Origin: Gemmatimonadota bacterium
GTDB lineage: Bacteria; Gemmatimonadota; Gemmatimonadetes; Gemmatimonadales; GWC2-71-9
Assembly: GCA_040388535.1 (NCBI GenBank)
Contig: JAZKBR010000007.1
Location: 68,862-132,861 of the forward strand
Direction: 5' to 3'
DNA: 64,000 nt
The position numbers were made by a program, and so were the translations under genes. Positions 17,611 to 25,281 of the stretch are shown here, one piece after another (the stretch's first letter is position 1; every line of letters starts with the position of its first letter). The notes beneath the pieces were generated by a model. The model was not told where the DNA came from, searched no databases, and worked only from the letters and a program-made list of their open reading frames with translations.

Positions 17611-18171
17611 TCAGCTCATTAATCCTTCCAGTATCCCGTTCGGCGTGACCTTGAGAAGCAGCACCTTGGGCTCCGACGGCGGAGCGCTCATGGGCTCACC
17701 GGGCTTTCGCCCAATGAAATTAACGTGGAGCTCCCGAGCGTCAGCGCGGATCTGCATGGACTCCGGGGCGATTCGGTCGCCAACAAGGAACGCATTGGTC
17801 GTAGTGTATTCCGAGGGCTTCTGCAACGCGACCACCACGTAGTAGAACGTGCCGCTTCCGCCGGCATCCTGCGTAACCCAAAATGCGATGTCCTCCAGTC
17901 CGTCGCCATTCAGATCTCCCACTGCCTCCCGACCCAGGTAGCGGGTCGTGGTCCTGGCGGAGGAGTTCTCTATTGGCGCGCTCGAAACGCCGTTGACGAG
18001 GGTGATCAACGCCCCGTTGATGGTAAAGGAGGCGTTCTGGCCGAACATCGCAGGCGCCACAGGGCGTTGGGCGGAGCTTTCGCTTTCCTTCGGGCTTTGC
18101 CCCGGTGAGCTACAGCCCCCGAACCCCAAAGCCCCGAGAATGACTAGACCAACGGCCGTCGCTCGTGTCAT
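17611..18171 (-). CDS. Lipoprotein with an FG-GAP/VCBS-like calcium motif
   Basis: A protein of 186 residues with a lipoprotein signal and lipobox ending in Cys20 (ALGFGGC). The mature part contains one DLNGDGLEDIAFW motif, an EF-like calcium loop found in FG-GAP repeats, followed by beta-strand-rich sequence. The full domain family is not one I can name. It starts 15 bp after the preceding gene on the same strand. Confidence 0.8.
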   Translation of the reverse strand: MTRATAVGLVILGALGFGGCSSPGQSPKESESSAQRPVAPAMFGQNASFTINGALITLVNGVSSAPIENSSARTTTRYLGREAVGDLNGDGLEDIAFWVTQDAGGSGTFYYVVVALQKPSEYTTTNAFLVGDRIAPESMQIRADARELHVNFIGRKPGEPMSAPPSEPKVLLLKVTPNGILEGLMS

Positions 18172-18186
18172 GACAGCAAACCCTTG

Positions 18187-18696
18187 CTAGGCTGCCGCTT
18201 TCGACGGACGCGGCATGTGTATCAAATGCTTTCGGAAATTGAGGACCGTTCCCGCGAACACGTTCGACACGACGAACGCAATGGGCAGTCCCGGCTCCAC
18301 GTCGAGCACGACTTCAGCGCTGAATCCGCGGGCCGTGAGGAAGGCGGCAGCGGCGTGCGCCGCCGCGGCGGGGTCGTCCGCGACCAGCCCGATGCTCGCG
18401 GAGGCCGAGCCGAGTCGCTGTACGACAGCGGGGTCCGGGTAATTGATAATTGTCCCGTCCCACATGATGGAGCGCAGTACACCGCCCGAATCGGCCTGGA
18501 ACCGCTCACGCACGCCATGCTGTGCGAGCAGTTCGATGATTGTGGCCTTGGCCGCCGGAGACGCCGCGGAGAAAATGCGAGAACCGACGTCCGGAAACGG
18601 TAGTGGATTGCGGCCCGCCAGGATCAGCGCGCACCACGCGACCAGGAGGAGCACAAGGACAAGTGCGGGAACACCGAGCCAAAGCGGAACGAACAT
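18187..18696 (-). CDS. Single-pass membrane protein of unknown function
   Basis: A protein of 169 residues. One N-terminal membrane helix (LWLGVPALVLVLLLVAWCALI) is followed by an alpha/beta soluble domain with ALA-rich helices (DDPAAAAHAAAAFLTARGF). Not recognised. A clear Shine-Dalgarno (GGAGGAG) precedes the ATG, which lies 17 bases after the conserved end (GTTAGGC) of a large attC-like palindrome. That spacing is what a cassette gene would show. Confidence 0.75.
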   Translation of the reverse strand: MFVPLWLGVPALVLVLLLVAWCALILAGRNPLPFPDVGSRIFSAASPAAKATIIELLAQHGVRERFQADSGGVLRSIMWDGTIINYPDPAVVQRLGSASASIGLVADDPAAAAHAAAAFLTARGFSAEVVLDVEPGLPIAFVVSNVFAGTVLNFRKHLIHMPRPSKAAA

Positions 18697-18713
18697 CTAC
18701 TCCTCCGGGGTCG

Positions 18714-18830
18714 GCCTAACGACTCTGCGCTTCTGCGGCGAGGCCAGCCGAGGCCGCCGCCCTCCCCAAACCTATCTAACGCGGCGGCCTCGGGGCTTCT
18801 GGCCTCGCCCGCAGCAAGCGCGGGTCAGGT
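18714..18830 (-). repeat. Large bulged palindrome resembling an integron attC site
   Basis: The left arm 18727-18760 and right arm 18781-18821 pair over 34 bp without mismatch except for three bulges (1, 1 and 5 bases), all on the right arm, around a 20-base loop. Outside the stem lie GCCTAAC at 18714-18720 and GTCAGGT at 18824-18830, which read on the minus strand as an attC R' core GTTAGGC and an R'' core ACCTGAC with one departure from RYYYAAC. Length (117 bp), one-sided bulges and core boxes fit attC. No integrase gene is present, so a structured terminator or REP element remains possible. Confidence 0.55.
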
Positions 18831-18841
18831 AGCGCAGTCAT

Positions 18842-19276
18842 CTATCGCACTGTGATGACTCGGATCATGCCAAGTTCACTATGTAACCGCGAAGTGTCTG
18901 ACTGTGCGAACCCACACACCAGGAGGTAGGTACGACCCTTATGAAAGTCGACCAAGAGGCGTCCCGGTGTCTGCATTCCCGGTCGGGCGGTGAGAATGCC
19001 ACTCGTTGGTTCGCGATACTCGTCCCATGCCGAGTCCGCCATTGCCAAAGGCAGTACGCGAGATAAGTCGACTCCGGCTCGCAGCTCGATAACCTTCACT
19101 TCGTGCAGGACGGTACCACTATTCTGGAAGGAAACCGCGGTCTCACCGAAAGGCACGGTGTCAGGGGCTGCAAAGGCGTAGTCAGTAGCTCCCACGTCAA
19201 GCTCAGCGTATTTCGGAGCCTGCTGGCAACTGACGAGGAAGCAGCACGCGAATAGTGCTCGCACCGGAAAACACAT
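18842..19276 (-). CDS. Cupredoxin-like lipoprotein
   Basis: A protein of about 144 residues with an N-terminal lipoprotein-type signal (ALFACCFLVSC). The mature part resembles a cupredoxin: an early FQNSGTVLHEVKVIEL strand with a His ligand and the closing loop YLLVCGFAQSDTSRLHSELGM, giving Cys, His and Met in the order of a type-1 copper site. I prefer the ATG at 19276 (TGGAG upstream) over 19300. Copper binding and electron transfer are inferred; the Cys-to-His spacing is longer than in plastocyanin. Confidence 0.75.
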   Translation of the reverse strand: MCFPVRALFACCFLVSCQQAPKYAELDVGATDYAFAAPDTVPFGETAVSFQNSGTVLHEVKVIELRAGVDLSRVLPLAMADSAWDEYREPTSGILTARPGMQTPGRLLVDFHKGRTYLLVCGFAQSDTSRLHSELGMIRVITVR

Positions 19277-19406
19277 CAGCGCTCCATTGATGGGGTACAT
19301 GGCGCTACCTAAGCCGTATTGGGCCGCCTCCCTCCACAGCCCAAATCACACTCAGGGTACCGCCTCGCCGTCCGATCTGCCAATCCTGCACGATCCAGCC
19401 ACGCCC

Positions 19407-20648
19407 CTACGGCTTCCCCTGCCCCGCATCATTCCGCACCACCACCCCATTCTTCATCACGAACGACACCGCCTTCAGCGTCTTGATATCCTCGAGCGGA
19501 TTGGCCGGCGTCGCGATCAGGTCGGCGGCCATTCCGACTTTGAGGAAGCCGCGTTGGCCGTCGAGGCCGAGGAGACGGTGGGCCTCGGTGGTAATCGCCT
19601 TGAGGATCGCCTTCGCAGGGAGCCCAGCCTCGACCCACATATCGACCCCCGAGATCGCGTCCTGGCCGCGGGTGACGCCCTGCTTGCGGGTCGTGGCATC
19701 GGTGCCGTAGACCAGGGTCACGCCGATCTTGTAGGCGCGTGCGAGCTTGTCGACCCACTGCTTGTGCTCGGCGTCGGAGGTGCCGATCGCGAGATACTCG
19801 GTGCCAACGAGAACGACATTGTTCTTCTTGGCGAGCTCGAGGTCGGCATCGCTGATGGCGTAGCCGTGTTCGATCGAGTTCACCCCCGCCTCGGCCGCGT
19901 TATGCGCCCCGGGGCCGGTCCAGGCGTGGGCCGCGAGCTTGAGCCCCGCGCGCGCCGCCTCGTCCTTGATGAAGCGGATATCGTCGGCGCTATAGATGTA
20001 GCGCTGGTCGTCGACGACGATCTTGATCACGGTGGCGCCGAAGTGGATGTTCTGACGGACGGCCTTGACCATCTCGTCGCGGGTGTCGGCGAAGAAGTAT
20101 TCCGGTTCTGCAAGGCCCTGCTTGTCAGGCTGCAGATGGAATTGCCCGCCATACGGCGCGATGATCCGCCCGGCGGTGAGCAGCGTGGGGCCGGGGATCA
20201 TCCCCTGCAGGATCGCGCGGCGCACCTGCACGCAATCGAAGTTCCCCTCGTTGCCGATGTCACGCACCGAGGTGAAGCCGGCCTCGAGCATCGTGCGGGC
20301 GTTAACGACCCCTTCAATGGCGCGGAAGGCCTCCGGGTCCTGCAGGGTGGTGAGGTAGTAGTTGTCGGCATCGCGCCGCGGCTGCACCTCCATACAGAGG
20401 TGGGCGTGGGCATCGACCAGCCCGGGAGAGATCGTCGAGGTCGAGAGGTCGATGACCTTGGCGCCCGCCGGGATGGTGACGTTGCTGCCGATCGCCGTGA
20501 TGCGGCCCCGGTCGACCAGGATCACCTGGTTACGGGCAGTGCTGCCGGCATCGGGATCGACGATGGCGCCGGCGCGGATGGCGGTGATTTGTGCGCTAGC
20601 GAGGGCAGGCACGAACGCGGCGAAGATGACCGTGAGGAGCAGGCGCAT
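19407..20648 (-). CDS. Secreted imidazolonepropionase-like amidohydrolase
   Basis: A protein of 413 residues with a signal peptide ending at ALASAQ. It shows the amidohydrolase TIM-barrel set: VDAHAHL with metal-binding His81 and His83, ATVIKIVVDD with the bridging Lys, KLAAHAW, the conserved IEHGYAIS, GTDAT near the catalytic Asp and a C-terminal ADLIATPANPLEDI beta-sandwich. Secreted members of this group often hydrolyse dipeptides (Xaa-Pro type) or cyclic amides. It is monocistronic in appearance. A frameshifted relative of its C-terminus lies 3 kb away at 22595-22840. Confidence 0.93.
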   Translation of the reverse strand: MRLLLTVIFAAFVPALASAQITAIRAGAIVDPDAGSTARNQVILVDRGRITAIGSNVTIPAGAKVIDLSTSTISPGLVDAHAHLCMEVQPRRDADNYYLTTLQDPEAFRAIEGVVNARTMLEAGFTSVRDIGNEGNFDCVQVRRAILQGMIPGPTLLTAGRIIAPYGGQFHLQPDKQGLAEPEYFFADTRDEMVKAVRQNIHFGATVIKIVVDDQRYIYSADDIRFIKDEAARAGLKLAAHAWTGPGAHNAAEAGVNSIEHGYAISDADLELAKKNNVVLVGTEYLAIGTSDAEHKQWVDKLARAYKIGVTLVYGTDATTRKQGVTRGQDAISGVDMWVEAGLPAKAILKAITTEAHRLLGLDGQRGFLKVGMAADLIATPANPLEDIKTLKAVSFVMKNGVVVRNDAGQGKP

Positions 20649-20719
20649 CGGCAGATTCCACTCGTTGCGGTGGGATGGCGGGTTTTGAATCCAAATGTAC
20701 GTACTGCGATTTCTGGCGA

Positions 20720-21205
20720 CTACTGGAGGCCTGGGGTGAAGCGCAGGACCTTGGTCACGCGCACCGTATCCCCCAGGAACCTCTGCACGAGGACGAGGTC
20801 TGCCCCCCGGAGTACCGCCGTGTCTGCCACGAGCGAAGAATCGGGGGAATCCATCGTGGTCCAGGAATAGTAGGAGAGGACCACTTGATTGCCGACGCGC
20901 CGGACGTTGAGGGTGTCCACGCCAACGCCGAGGGTGTCCGGCCTCTGCCCTGGTCGGACCATTCGGTATTGCCAGCGGAAGATCGCTCGCGTCGAATCTC
21001 GGAAATCGAGAGTCCCCCAGATGATCTGGCTGCCCGAGGTGCTATCGGTCCCCAACATCATGGCGGGCACGGCGACGCCGTCGACGCTCACCAGCCGGTA
21101 GGATGGACCAAGTCGCGGCGCGGGCGTGCAGCCTGTGAACGCGCCCGCCACTGCGACGGCTAGCCACAACGCACTCCGCTCGGTCAACTTAGCGCCCTGC
21201 AACAA
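20720..21205 (-). CDS. Lipoprotein of unknown function
   Basis: A protein of up to 161 residues with a lipobox ending in Cys (AVAGAFTGC) and a beta-rich mature domain that I do not recognise (YRLVSVDGVAVPAMML; GTLDFRDSTRAIFRWQYR). No ATG is available near the signal; candidate starts are TTG at 21205 or a second TTG at 21190. The gene begins immediately after the stop of the 106-residue membrane protein gene, so coupling is likely. Confidence 0.72.
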   Translation of the reverse strand: MLQGAKLTERSALWLAVAVAGAFTGCTPAPRLGPSYRLVSVDGVAVPAMMLGTDSTSGSQIIWGTLDFRDSTRAIFRWQYRMVRPGQRPDTLGVGVDTLNVRRVGNQVVLSYYSWTTMDSPDSSLVADTAVLRGADLVLVQRFLGDTVRVTKVLRFTPGLQ

Positions 21206-21526
21206 TCAGTTCTCCGTCCCAGATTCACGGGGTCTCTTCACGCGTTCACAATCGAAGGCGCCCGCAGCAAGTACGCCAATGACACCCGCAACGACCGAGC
21301 CCCCGATCCACCCCATGATTTCAGCCTTTGGCTCGGGGCCGTAGTCGTAGCTCCGCGGGAGGGACATGTTGTAGACGAATCGGATGGTCCAGCCGGCAAC
21401 GGGAATGAGTGCGCCAACGAGCTTCCCGCGCCGTCCGCCGACTCGCTTGCCGGAGAGCCAGCCGATGGCGAGAGGGAGGCCGACGACCAGTCCGAGAAAT
21501 GCCAAGAGTTCGAGCGAGTCGGTCAC
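21206..21526 (-). CDS. Small three-helix membrane protein
   Basis: A protein of 106 residues starting with GTG. Hydrophobic segments near residues 5-22, 38-52 and 70-88 (WIGGSVVAGVIGVLAAGA) predict three membrane helices, with a basic GKRVGGRRGK loop. No family recognised. It directly precedes the lipoprotein gene on the minus strand without a gap. Confidence 0.65.
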   Translation of the reverse strand: MTDSLELLAFLGLVVGLPLAIGWLSGKRVGGRRGKLVGALIPVAGWTIRFVYNMSLPRSYDYGPEPKAEIMGWIGGSVVAGVIGVLAAGAFDCERVKRPRESGTEN

Positions 21527-21658
21527 AGGTACATCCTTTGGCCGCCAATGCGCCAGATAGGAGCAGCGGGCGGCGCCGTCCGCTCAAGTCGCTGGCACTC
21601 CCAGCTCACCGTGTCCCAGGCGATCACGTAGTGCGCCGTAGTCAACAGCCGGCGCATG

Positions 21659-22435
21659 TTAGACCGCGGTCAAGTTCAGACCATAAGAATTCTCGCGGAT
21701 GCAGGCATTGAGAATTTGTACATGCGGGTAGTGCTTCTCCGTCAGGCGAATGACCTTCGTAGCCACCTCAGGAGCTATCCTCGCACCCAGGATGACCTGA
21801 CGAAGAAAGCGGGGTTCGAATCTCTTGGTGCAAGCGCCATCTCGAAAATTGATCAAGCGCCATTCTTCTTCGTACGCCCATGCGTCGGCCTTCGTAAACA
21901 TTGCCTTCTCTTCGACCACGTTGCGATCCTCAGCAAAGACTCGACAGACTGGCAAGTCTCGGCTGTATCTCACAGGCCTGGCGTTCCGGAATGGGGAATC
22001 GCATTCCTCGGTGCTGAAGCCCATGCAAATGCCGGCATGCGCGTCGGCATAGTGCGACCACATCAGAATATCGTCGCCCTTGGCGGTGAGGCAAAAAAGC
22101 CCAACTTGCCGATCCATCGCCTCATTCAGTTGCTTAACGGCGCGCGCAAAGTCCTGGGGCCACTGGTCTTTGTGTCCCCGCGCGATCTCGCGAACGCGGG
22201 CGCGTCGTTGTTGTCCGTTTAGCGGAGTTTTTTTCAAAATGCGATCTGCGGCGGCTCTGAGCTCCTCTTTGGTACATTCGTGCGAGAAGACTGGCCGGCA
22301 CTCGAACGGGTCGTTGAACATTGCCCTGGTCGCCATGAACAGCTCCTGCTTTTCTAGTGCAGCTTCGGTGTACAACCAACTCGCAGGCGCCACGCTCCGA
22401 TACTTGTAAAGGATGGCTGGCATTTGTGGACTCAT
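21659..22435 (-). CDS. DUF2971 domain protein
   Basis: A protein of 258 residues with the DUF2971 pattern: LYKYRSV at the start, the FNDPFECRPVF motif, a central VGLFCLTAKGDDILMWSHYADAHAGICMGF block and the C-terminal LRQVILGARI. The function of the family is unknown; members occur often in accessory islands and near phage-defence genes. The stop codon TAA lies in a GTCTAAC. Base composition here is lower in GC than in flanking housekeeping genes. Starts at 22435 or 22423 are both possible. Confidence 0.85.
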   Translation of the reverse strand: MSPQMPAILYKYRSVAPASWLYTEAALEKQELFMATRAMFNDPFECRPVFSHECTKEELRAAADRILKKTPLNGQQRRARVREIARGHKDQWPQDFARAVKQLNEAMDRQVGLFCLTAKGDDILMWSHYADAHAGICMGFSTEECDSPFRNARPVRYSRDLPVCRVFAEDRNVVEEKAMFTKADAWAYEEEWRLINFRDGACTKRFEPRFLRQVILGARIAPEVATKVIRLTEKHYPHVQILNACIRENSYGLNLTAV

Positions 22436-22594
22436 CGCTTGCCCGGGGAGAAAGTTTGGAGGCCGCCCGACGTGCGTTGGACCTCCTCGGCGCGCAACGT
22501 AACTCAGACTCGTGGCGGGGCCCGACCGCCAATTCAGCCAACCCTAGGCCATCCTGTTCTGTTCCTACCGCTTCCACCGCCCAGTAACGTTCCG

Positions 22595-22840
22595 AACCAT
22601 CATTCCATTCTTCAATTCCGAATGACCCTGCCTTCGGCGCCTTGACGTCGTGGGGCGGATTTGCCGATTTTCCGATTAGGTAGTCGGCCATCCCCACATT
22701 TCCAGCTTGGTCGATGAGCCCCATAAAGCGGCGTGGGCGGTCGTCGCCGCCTTGAGGACCGGCCCCGCGTCGACCCACGGGTCGACCCCGAAAGCTGCCC
22801 TGAAGCAGCCGTTCGTCAACGGCATCAACGTGAATGTCAC
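22595..22840 (-). pseudogene. Frameshifted remnant of an amidohydrolase C-terminus
   Basis: Translated in two frames, the stretch gives VTFTLMPLTNGCF then FGVDPWVDAGPVLKAATTA, and after a frame change RFMGLIDQAGNVGMADYLIG with SANPPHDVKAPKAGSFGI. These align in order with GVDMWVEAGLPAKAILKAIT, RLLGLDGQRGFLKVGMAADL and ANPLEDIKTLKAVSFVM of the intact amidohydrolase at 19407-20648. There is no start, no catalytic region and at least one frameshift, so this is a decayed fragment. The remainder of the 22436-23039 gap holds nothing I can support. Confidence 0.75.
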
Positions 22841-23039
22841 GAGCCCTTCATCGGGCTCTTGGTCCACTGAATTCCCCAACGCGAGACGGAGGGCACAACT
22901 GGGGGGAGTGTGTCGAATGGAGGGTTCAATAGTACGTCGAGAGGAAGGCAGTTCAGGCTGGCCGTCAAATGGCCGTGTGCAACGCCGTTAGGAAAGGGTA
23001 CCGCAGATCTACCTCGCTGCCTTGTGGTGGTTCGTCAAC

Positions 23040-23789
23040 CTAGCTCTGAAGACTTGCCACCAGAGCTTCCGCCTCCGATTGGCCCCTCGGAGTTATCTGA
23101 CACAAGCCATCATTGGAACACTCAACCAGGCGCGAGGCATGAAGTCTGCCGAGGATTTTGCGAAAATTTGTTTGGTTCCGGTATTCGATCTTTCCCTGCA
23201 GTGCGTCCCGATGCTGCGGACTGTCATCAAGCAAGTGGACCAAAATTTGCTCGCGGGCAGGGAGCGTTGCGCTCAAAACGCGCACGACATCGCCTGACTT
23301 CCAAAGCACTCCGATCCGTCGCTCAACGATTCGCGCGATCTCCGCCTGGACAACTTCTGGCGAAGCCGAAGATGAGAGGCGGAGGAACTCAGCTATGACC
23401 CACTTTGCTGAGTAGAGGATGTATGTGGCATCCATTTCATTTGGTGAGACGAGACCCAAGTGGCCGACCCCGCGCTTGTTCCGAATGTTATATATCGACT
23501 TGAGTGCCCTTGGGACTAACAGACGCAACGATTCGTCCCCGGGCAACTGTTCGAGCCGCTTTAGATCCACATCGGTGAAATTAGCAAGTGGTCGCCCAAT
23601 CGGAATGTACACACCGGCGAGCGAATGATCGATCATTCGCCGTGCAGCTTCGACGAAGTGACCAGCGTCGAGCTCGCTAGCCTTCCATTTCCGTAACGCA
23701 AAATTTCCCTCTATTTCCTTGAATGCCGCCAGCAAGGCATCCACTAGTTCGGCGGGAAACATCCGCTCGAGTTCCGACTTGATGTCCAT
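23040..23789 (-). CDS. Unrecognised protein with a HEPN-like RN-x5-H motif and C-terminal winged helix
   Basis: A protein of 249 residues. The central, helix-rich part ends in IYNIRNKRGVGHLGLVS, giving Arg103-Asn104 and His110, the R-x6-H spacing with the following Asn that marks HEPN ribonucleases and the Abi_C family; YSAKWVIAEFLRL forms the next helix. The last ~75 residues (PAREQILVHLLDD to ITPRGQSEAEALV) look like a winged helix. Its ATG immediately follows the TAG of the 175-residue partner. Codon use and GC are lower than in the neighbours, suggesting transfer. A toxin or abortive-infection role is inference from the motif. Confidence 0.7.
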   Translation of the reverse strand: MDIKSELERMFPAELVDALLAAFKEIEGNFALRKWKASELDAGHFVEAARRMIDHSLAGVYIPIGRPLANFTDVDLKRLEQLPGDESLRLLVPRALKSIYNIRNKRGVGHLGLVSPNEMDATYILYSAKWVIAEFLRLSSSASPEVVQAEIARIVERRIGVLWKSGDVVRVLSATLPAREQILVHLLDDSPQHRDALQGKIEYRNQTNFRKILGRLHASRLVECSNDGLCQITPRGQSEAEALVASLQS

Positions 23790-24317
23790 CTAGACGTTCA
23801 GTTGCTGGGCTATTTCGCGGGCCCGCTTCTCTCCCGGAACCGTAAGCTTCACACTCTTGTTTGCACCTGAACCGCTTATTAATAGATGTTCCTTCGCTCC
23901 CTTCAAGGCGCTTGAAAAGTTGCTAGAGTCCAGGCACGCATGCGCACTGCAGACTTCCCTAATCTCACCCCACTGGGTCGTGGGGCGTCCAGACAAGTTG
24001 TTGGCGAAGCAGAGTAGCAGAGCCGCACTCACCGTCTTTCCGGCCTTATTCCCTCCAGGGAGATCCTTGAGAATCTGGACCTTGTTGTCCGCCTCGGCGA
24101 AGACTGCCGAGAAGGCACTTAAATCACTTCCGCCACTTGGGGACGCTTCGCCAACACTGTCCTCTTTCGTACGAGGCTTAGCGCGTGGGGCCACGAAGGC
24201 ATCTCGGATGACGGACTGAAGCGACGCGACTTGCGAGGCAACAAAGTCTTCGCCGCCTTCGACCTCAAGAACCCCCTCGCTTAGCGATATCCGGATCTTT
24301 GCAAGTCTGTCGCTCAT
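23790..24317 (-). CDS. Unrecognised small protein, partner of the HEPN-like gene
   Basis: A protein of 175 residues when started at the ATG at 24317 (GAGAGGTA upstream); longer readings add a low-quality leader. The N-terminus KIRISLSEGVLEVEGGEDFV followed by an amphipathic helix is a compact beta-hairpin/helix unit, then a charged Ser/Pro linker of ~25 residues. The C-terminal ~80 residues (KTVSAALLLCFANNL, SSNFSSALKGAKEHLLI, SVKLTVPGEKRAREI) resemble a winged-helix fold. No family named. The stop TAG abuts the next ATG at 23789, so the two proteins are made together; it may be an antitoxin or sensor. Confidence 0.68.
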   Translation of the reverse strand: MSDRLAKIRISLSEGVLEVEGGEDFVASQVASLQSVIRDAFVAPRAKPRTKEDSVGEASPSGGSDLSAFSAVFAEADNKVQILKDLPGGNKAGKTVSAALLLCFANNLSGRPTTQWGEIREVCSAHACLDSSNFSSALKGAKEHLLISGSGANKSVKLTVPGEKRAREIAQQLNV

Positions 24318-24588
24318 TACCTCTCCAACTGGTGTGTGGTGTGGCGCCCATGGACTTCGCAGAATTGTTCCCGGTCCGACAATTCGCATTAGCCTCGCCG
24401 AGCCGTGGATTGAGGAAACGCCCCCGAGAATCACCACGAGTCGAATTCTGACACGGCAGGGCCAACCTTCTGCAAGGCTGCTCAGCCCGCTGCCGTCTTG
24501 TCAATGCAATAGTCCTTTTCCAAGGGTAAACCCTTAAAAAACACCCCCACGAACGCCAATTCCCCCCTTCCCTAGTACTTTTTCCGGG

Positions 24589-25281
24589 ATGCACTCCGGA
24601 TCCCCCAAGGCCGTCGTCCTCCTCTCCGGGGGAATGGACTCCGCCACCTGCCTCGCCATCGCCCGGGCGCAGGGCTTCGCCTGCTATGCCCTCTCCTTCC
24701 GCTATGGCCAGCGGCACGCCATCGAGCTCGAAGCGGCAACCCGCGTGGCCCAGGCCCAGGGCGTCACCGAGCACAAGATTGTCGATATCGACCTCCGCGC
24801 CTTCGGCGGCTCGGCCCTCACCGCCGACATCTCCGTCCCGAAGGACCGCCCCGAGCAGACCATGGGCGACGATATCCCGGTGACCTACGTCCCGGCCCGG
24901 AATACCATCTTCCTCTCGTATGCGCTCGCCTGGGCCGAAGTCCTCGACGCCCACGACATCTTCATCGGCGTCAATGCCCTCGACTACTCTGGCTACCCCG
25001 ACTGCCGACCCGAGTTCATCGCCGCCTACCAGGCCACCGCCCGACTGGGCACCCGGCTGACCGACCTGACAGTACGCGCCCCGCTGGTCCGCTACTCCAA
25101 GAGTGAGATCATCGCCAAGGGCAACACGCTCGGCGTGGATTACTCGATCACCCGGACCTGCTACGACCCGCTCGCCGATGGCACCTCCTGCGGCCACTGC
25201 GACGCCTGCCTCCTCCGCCTCCGCGGCTTCGCCCAGCTCGGCCTCGCCGACCCGGCCCCATACGTCGCAGGCGTCCAGTGA
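24589..25281 (+). CDS. queC: 7-cyano-7-deazaguanine synthase QueC
   Basis: A protein of 230 residues with the PP-loop motif SGGMDS at residues 13-18 and the usual QueC blocks [43 protein letters not shown] and a C-terminal zinc site ([17 protein letters not shown]). It converts 7-carboxy-7-deazaguanine to preQ0 using ATP and ammonia in queuosine synthesis. It starts a coupled queC-queE-HD gene unit; queE overlaps by four bases (GTGA). queD and queF are not in the window. Size and motifs are those of the housekeeping enzyme rather than the shortened QueC-like proteins of defence systems. Confidence 0.96.
   Translation: MHSGSPKAVVLLSGGMDSATCLAIARAQGFACYALSFRYGQRHAIELEAATRVAQAQGVTEHKIVDIDLRAFGGSALTADISVPKDRPEQTMGDDIPVTYVPARNTIFLSYALAWAEVLDAHDIFIGVNALDYSGYPDCRPEFIAAYQATARLGTRLTDLTVRAPLVRYSKSEIIAKGNTLGVDYSITRTCYDPLADGTSCGHCDACLLRLRGFAQLGLADPAPYVAGVQ

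Noticed and set aside
16240-18190. Reading the whole 16-18 kb run as an integron cassette array
   Set aside because: The gaps of 15-140 bp between these genes contain no RYYYAAC/GTTRRRY pairs; only the 18.7-kb palindrome qualifies.
21545-21664. GTCTAAC at the DUF2971 stop with distal ATGCGCC/GGCGCAT pairing, read as another attC
   Set aside because: The opposite core is TGGCGGC instead of GTTRRRY and the stem is only seven bases, so it is not distinguishable from chance.
21809-21822. GGGTTCGAATCTC resembling a tRNA T-arm
   Set aside because: The stem bases do not pair, there is no acceptor or anticodon arm, and it lies within the DUF2971 coding sequence.
24522-24545. Small hairpin AAGGG-TAAA-CCCTT followed by AAAAAA upstream of queC, resembling a preQ1-I riboswitch
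   Set aside because: The loop is far too short and lacks the ligand-pairing cytosine region; there is no A-rich tail pairing with a loop and no ribosome site inside the motif.
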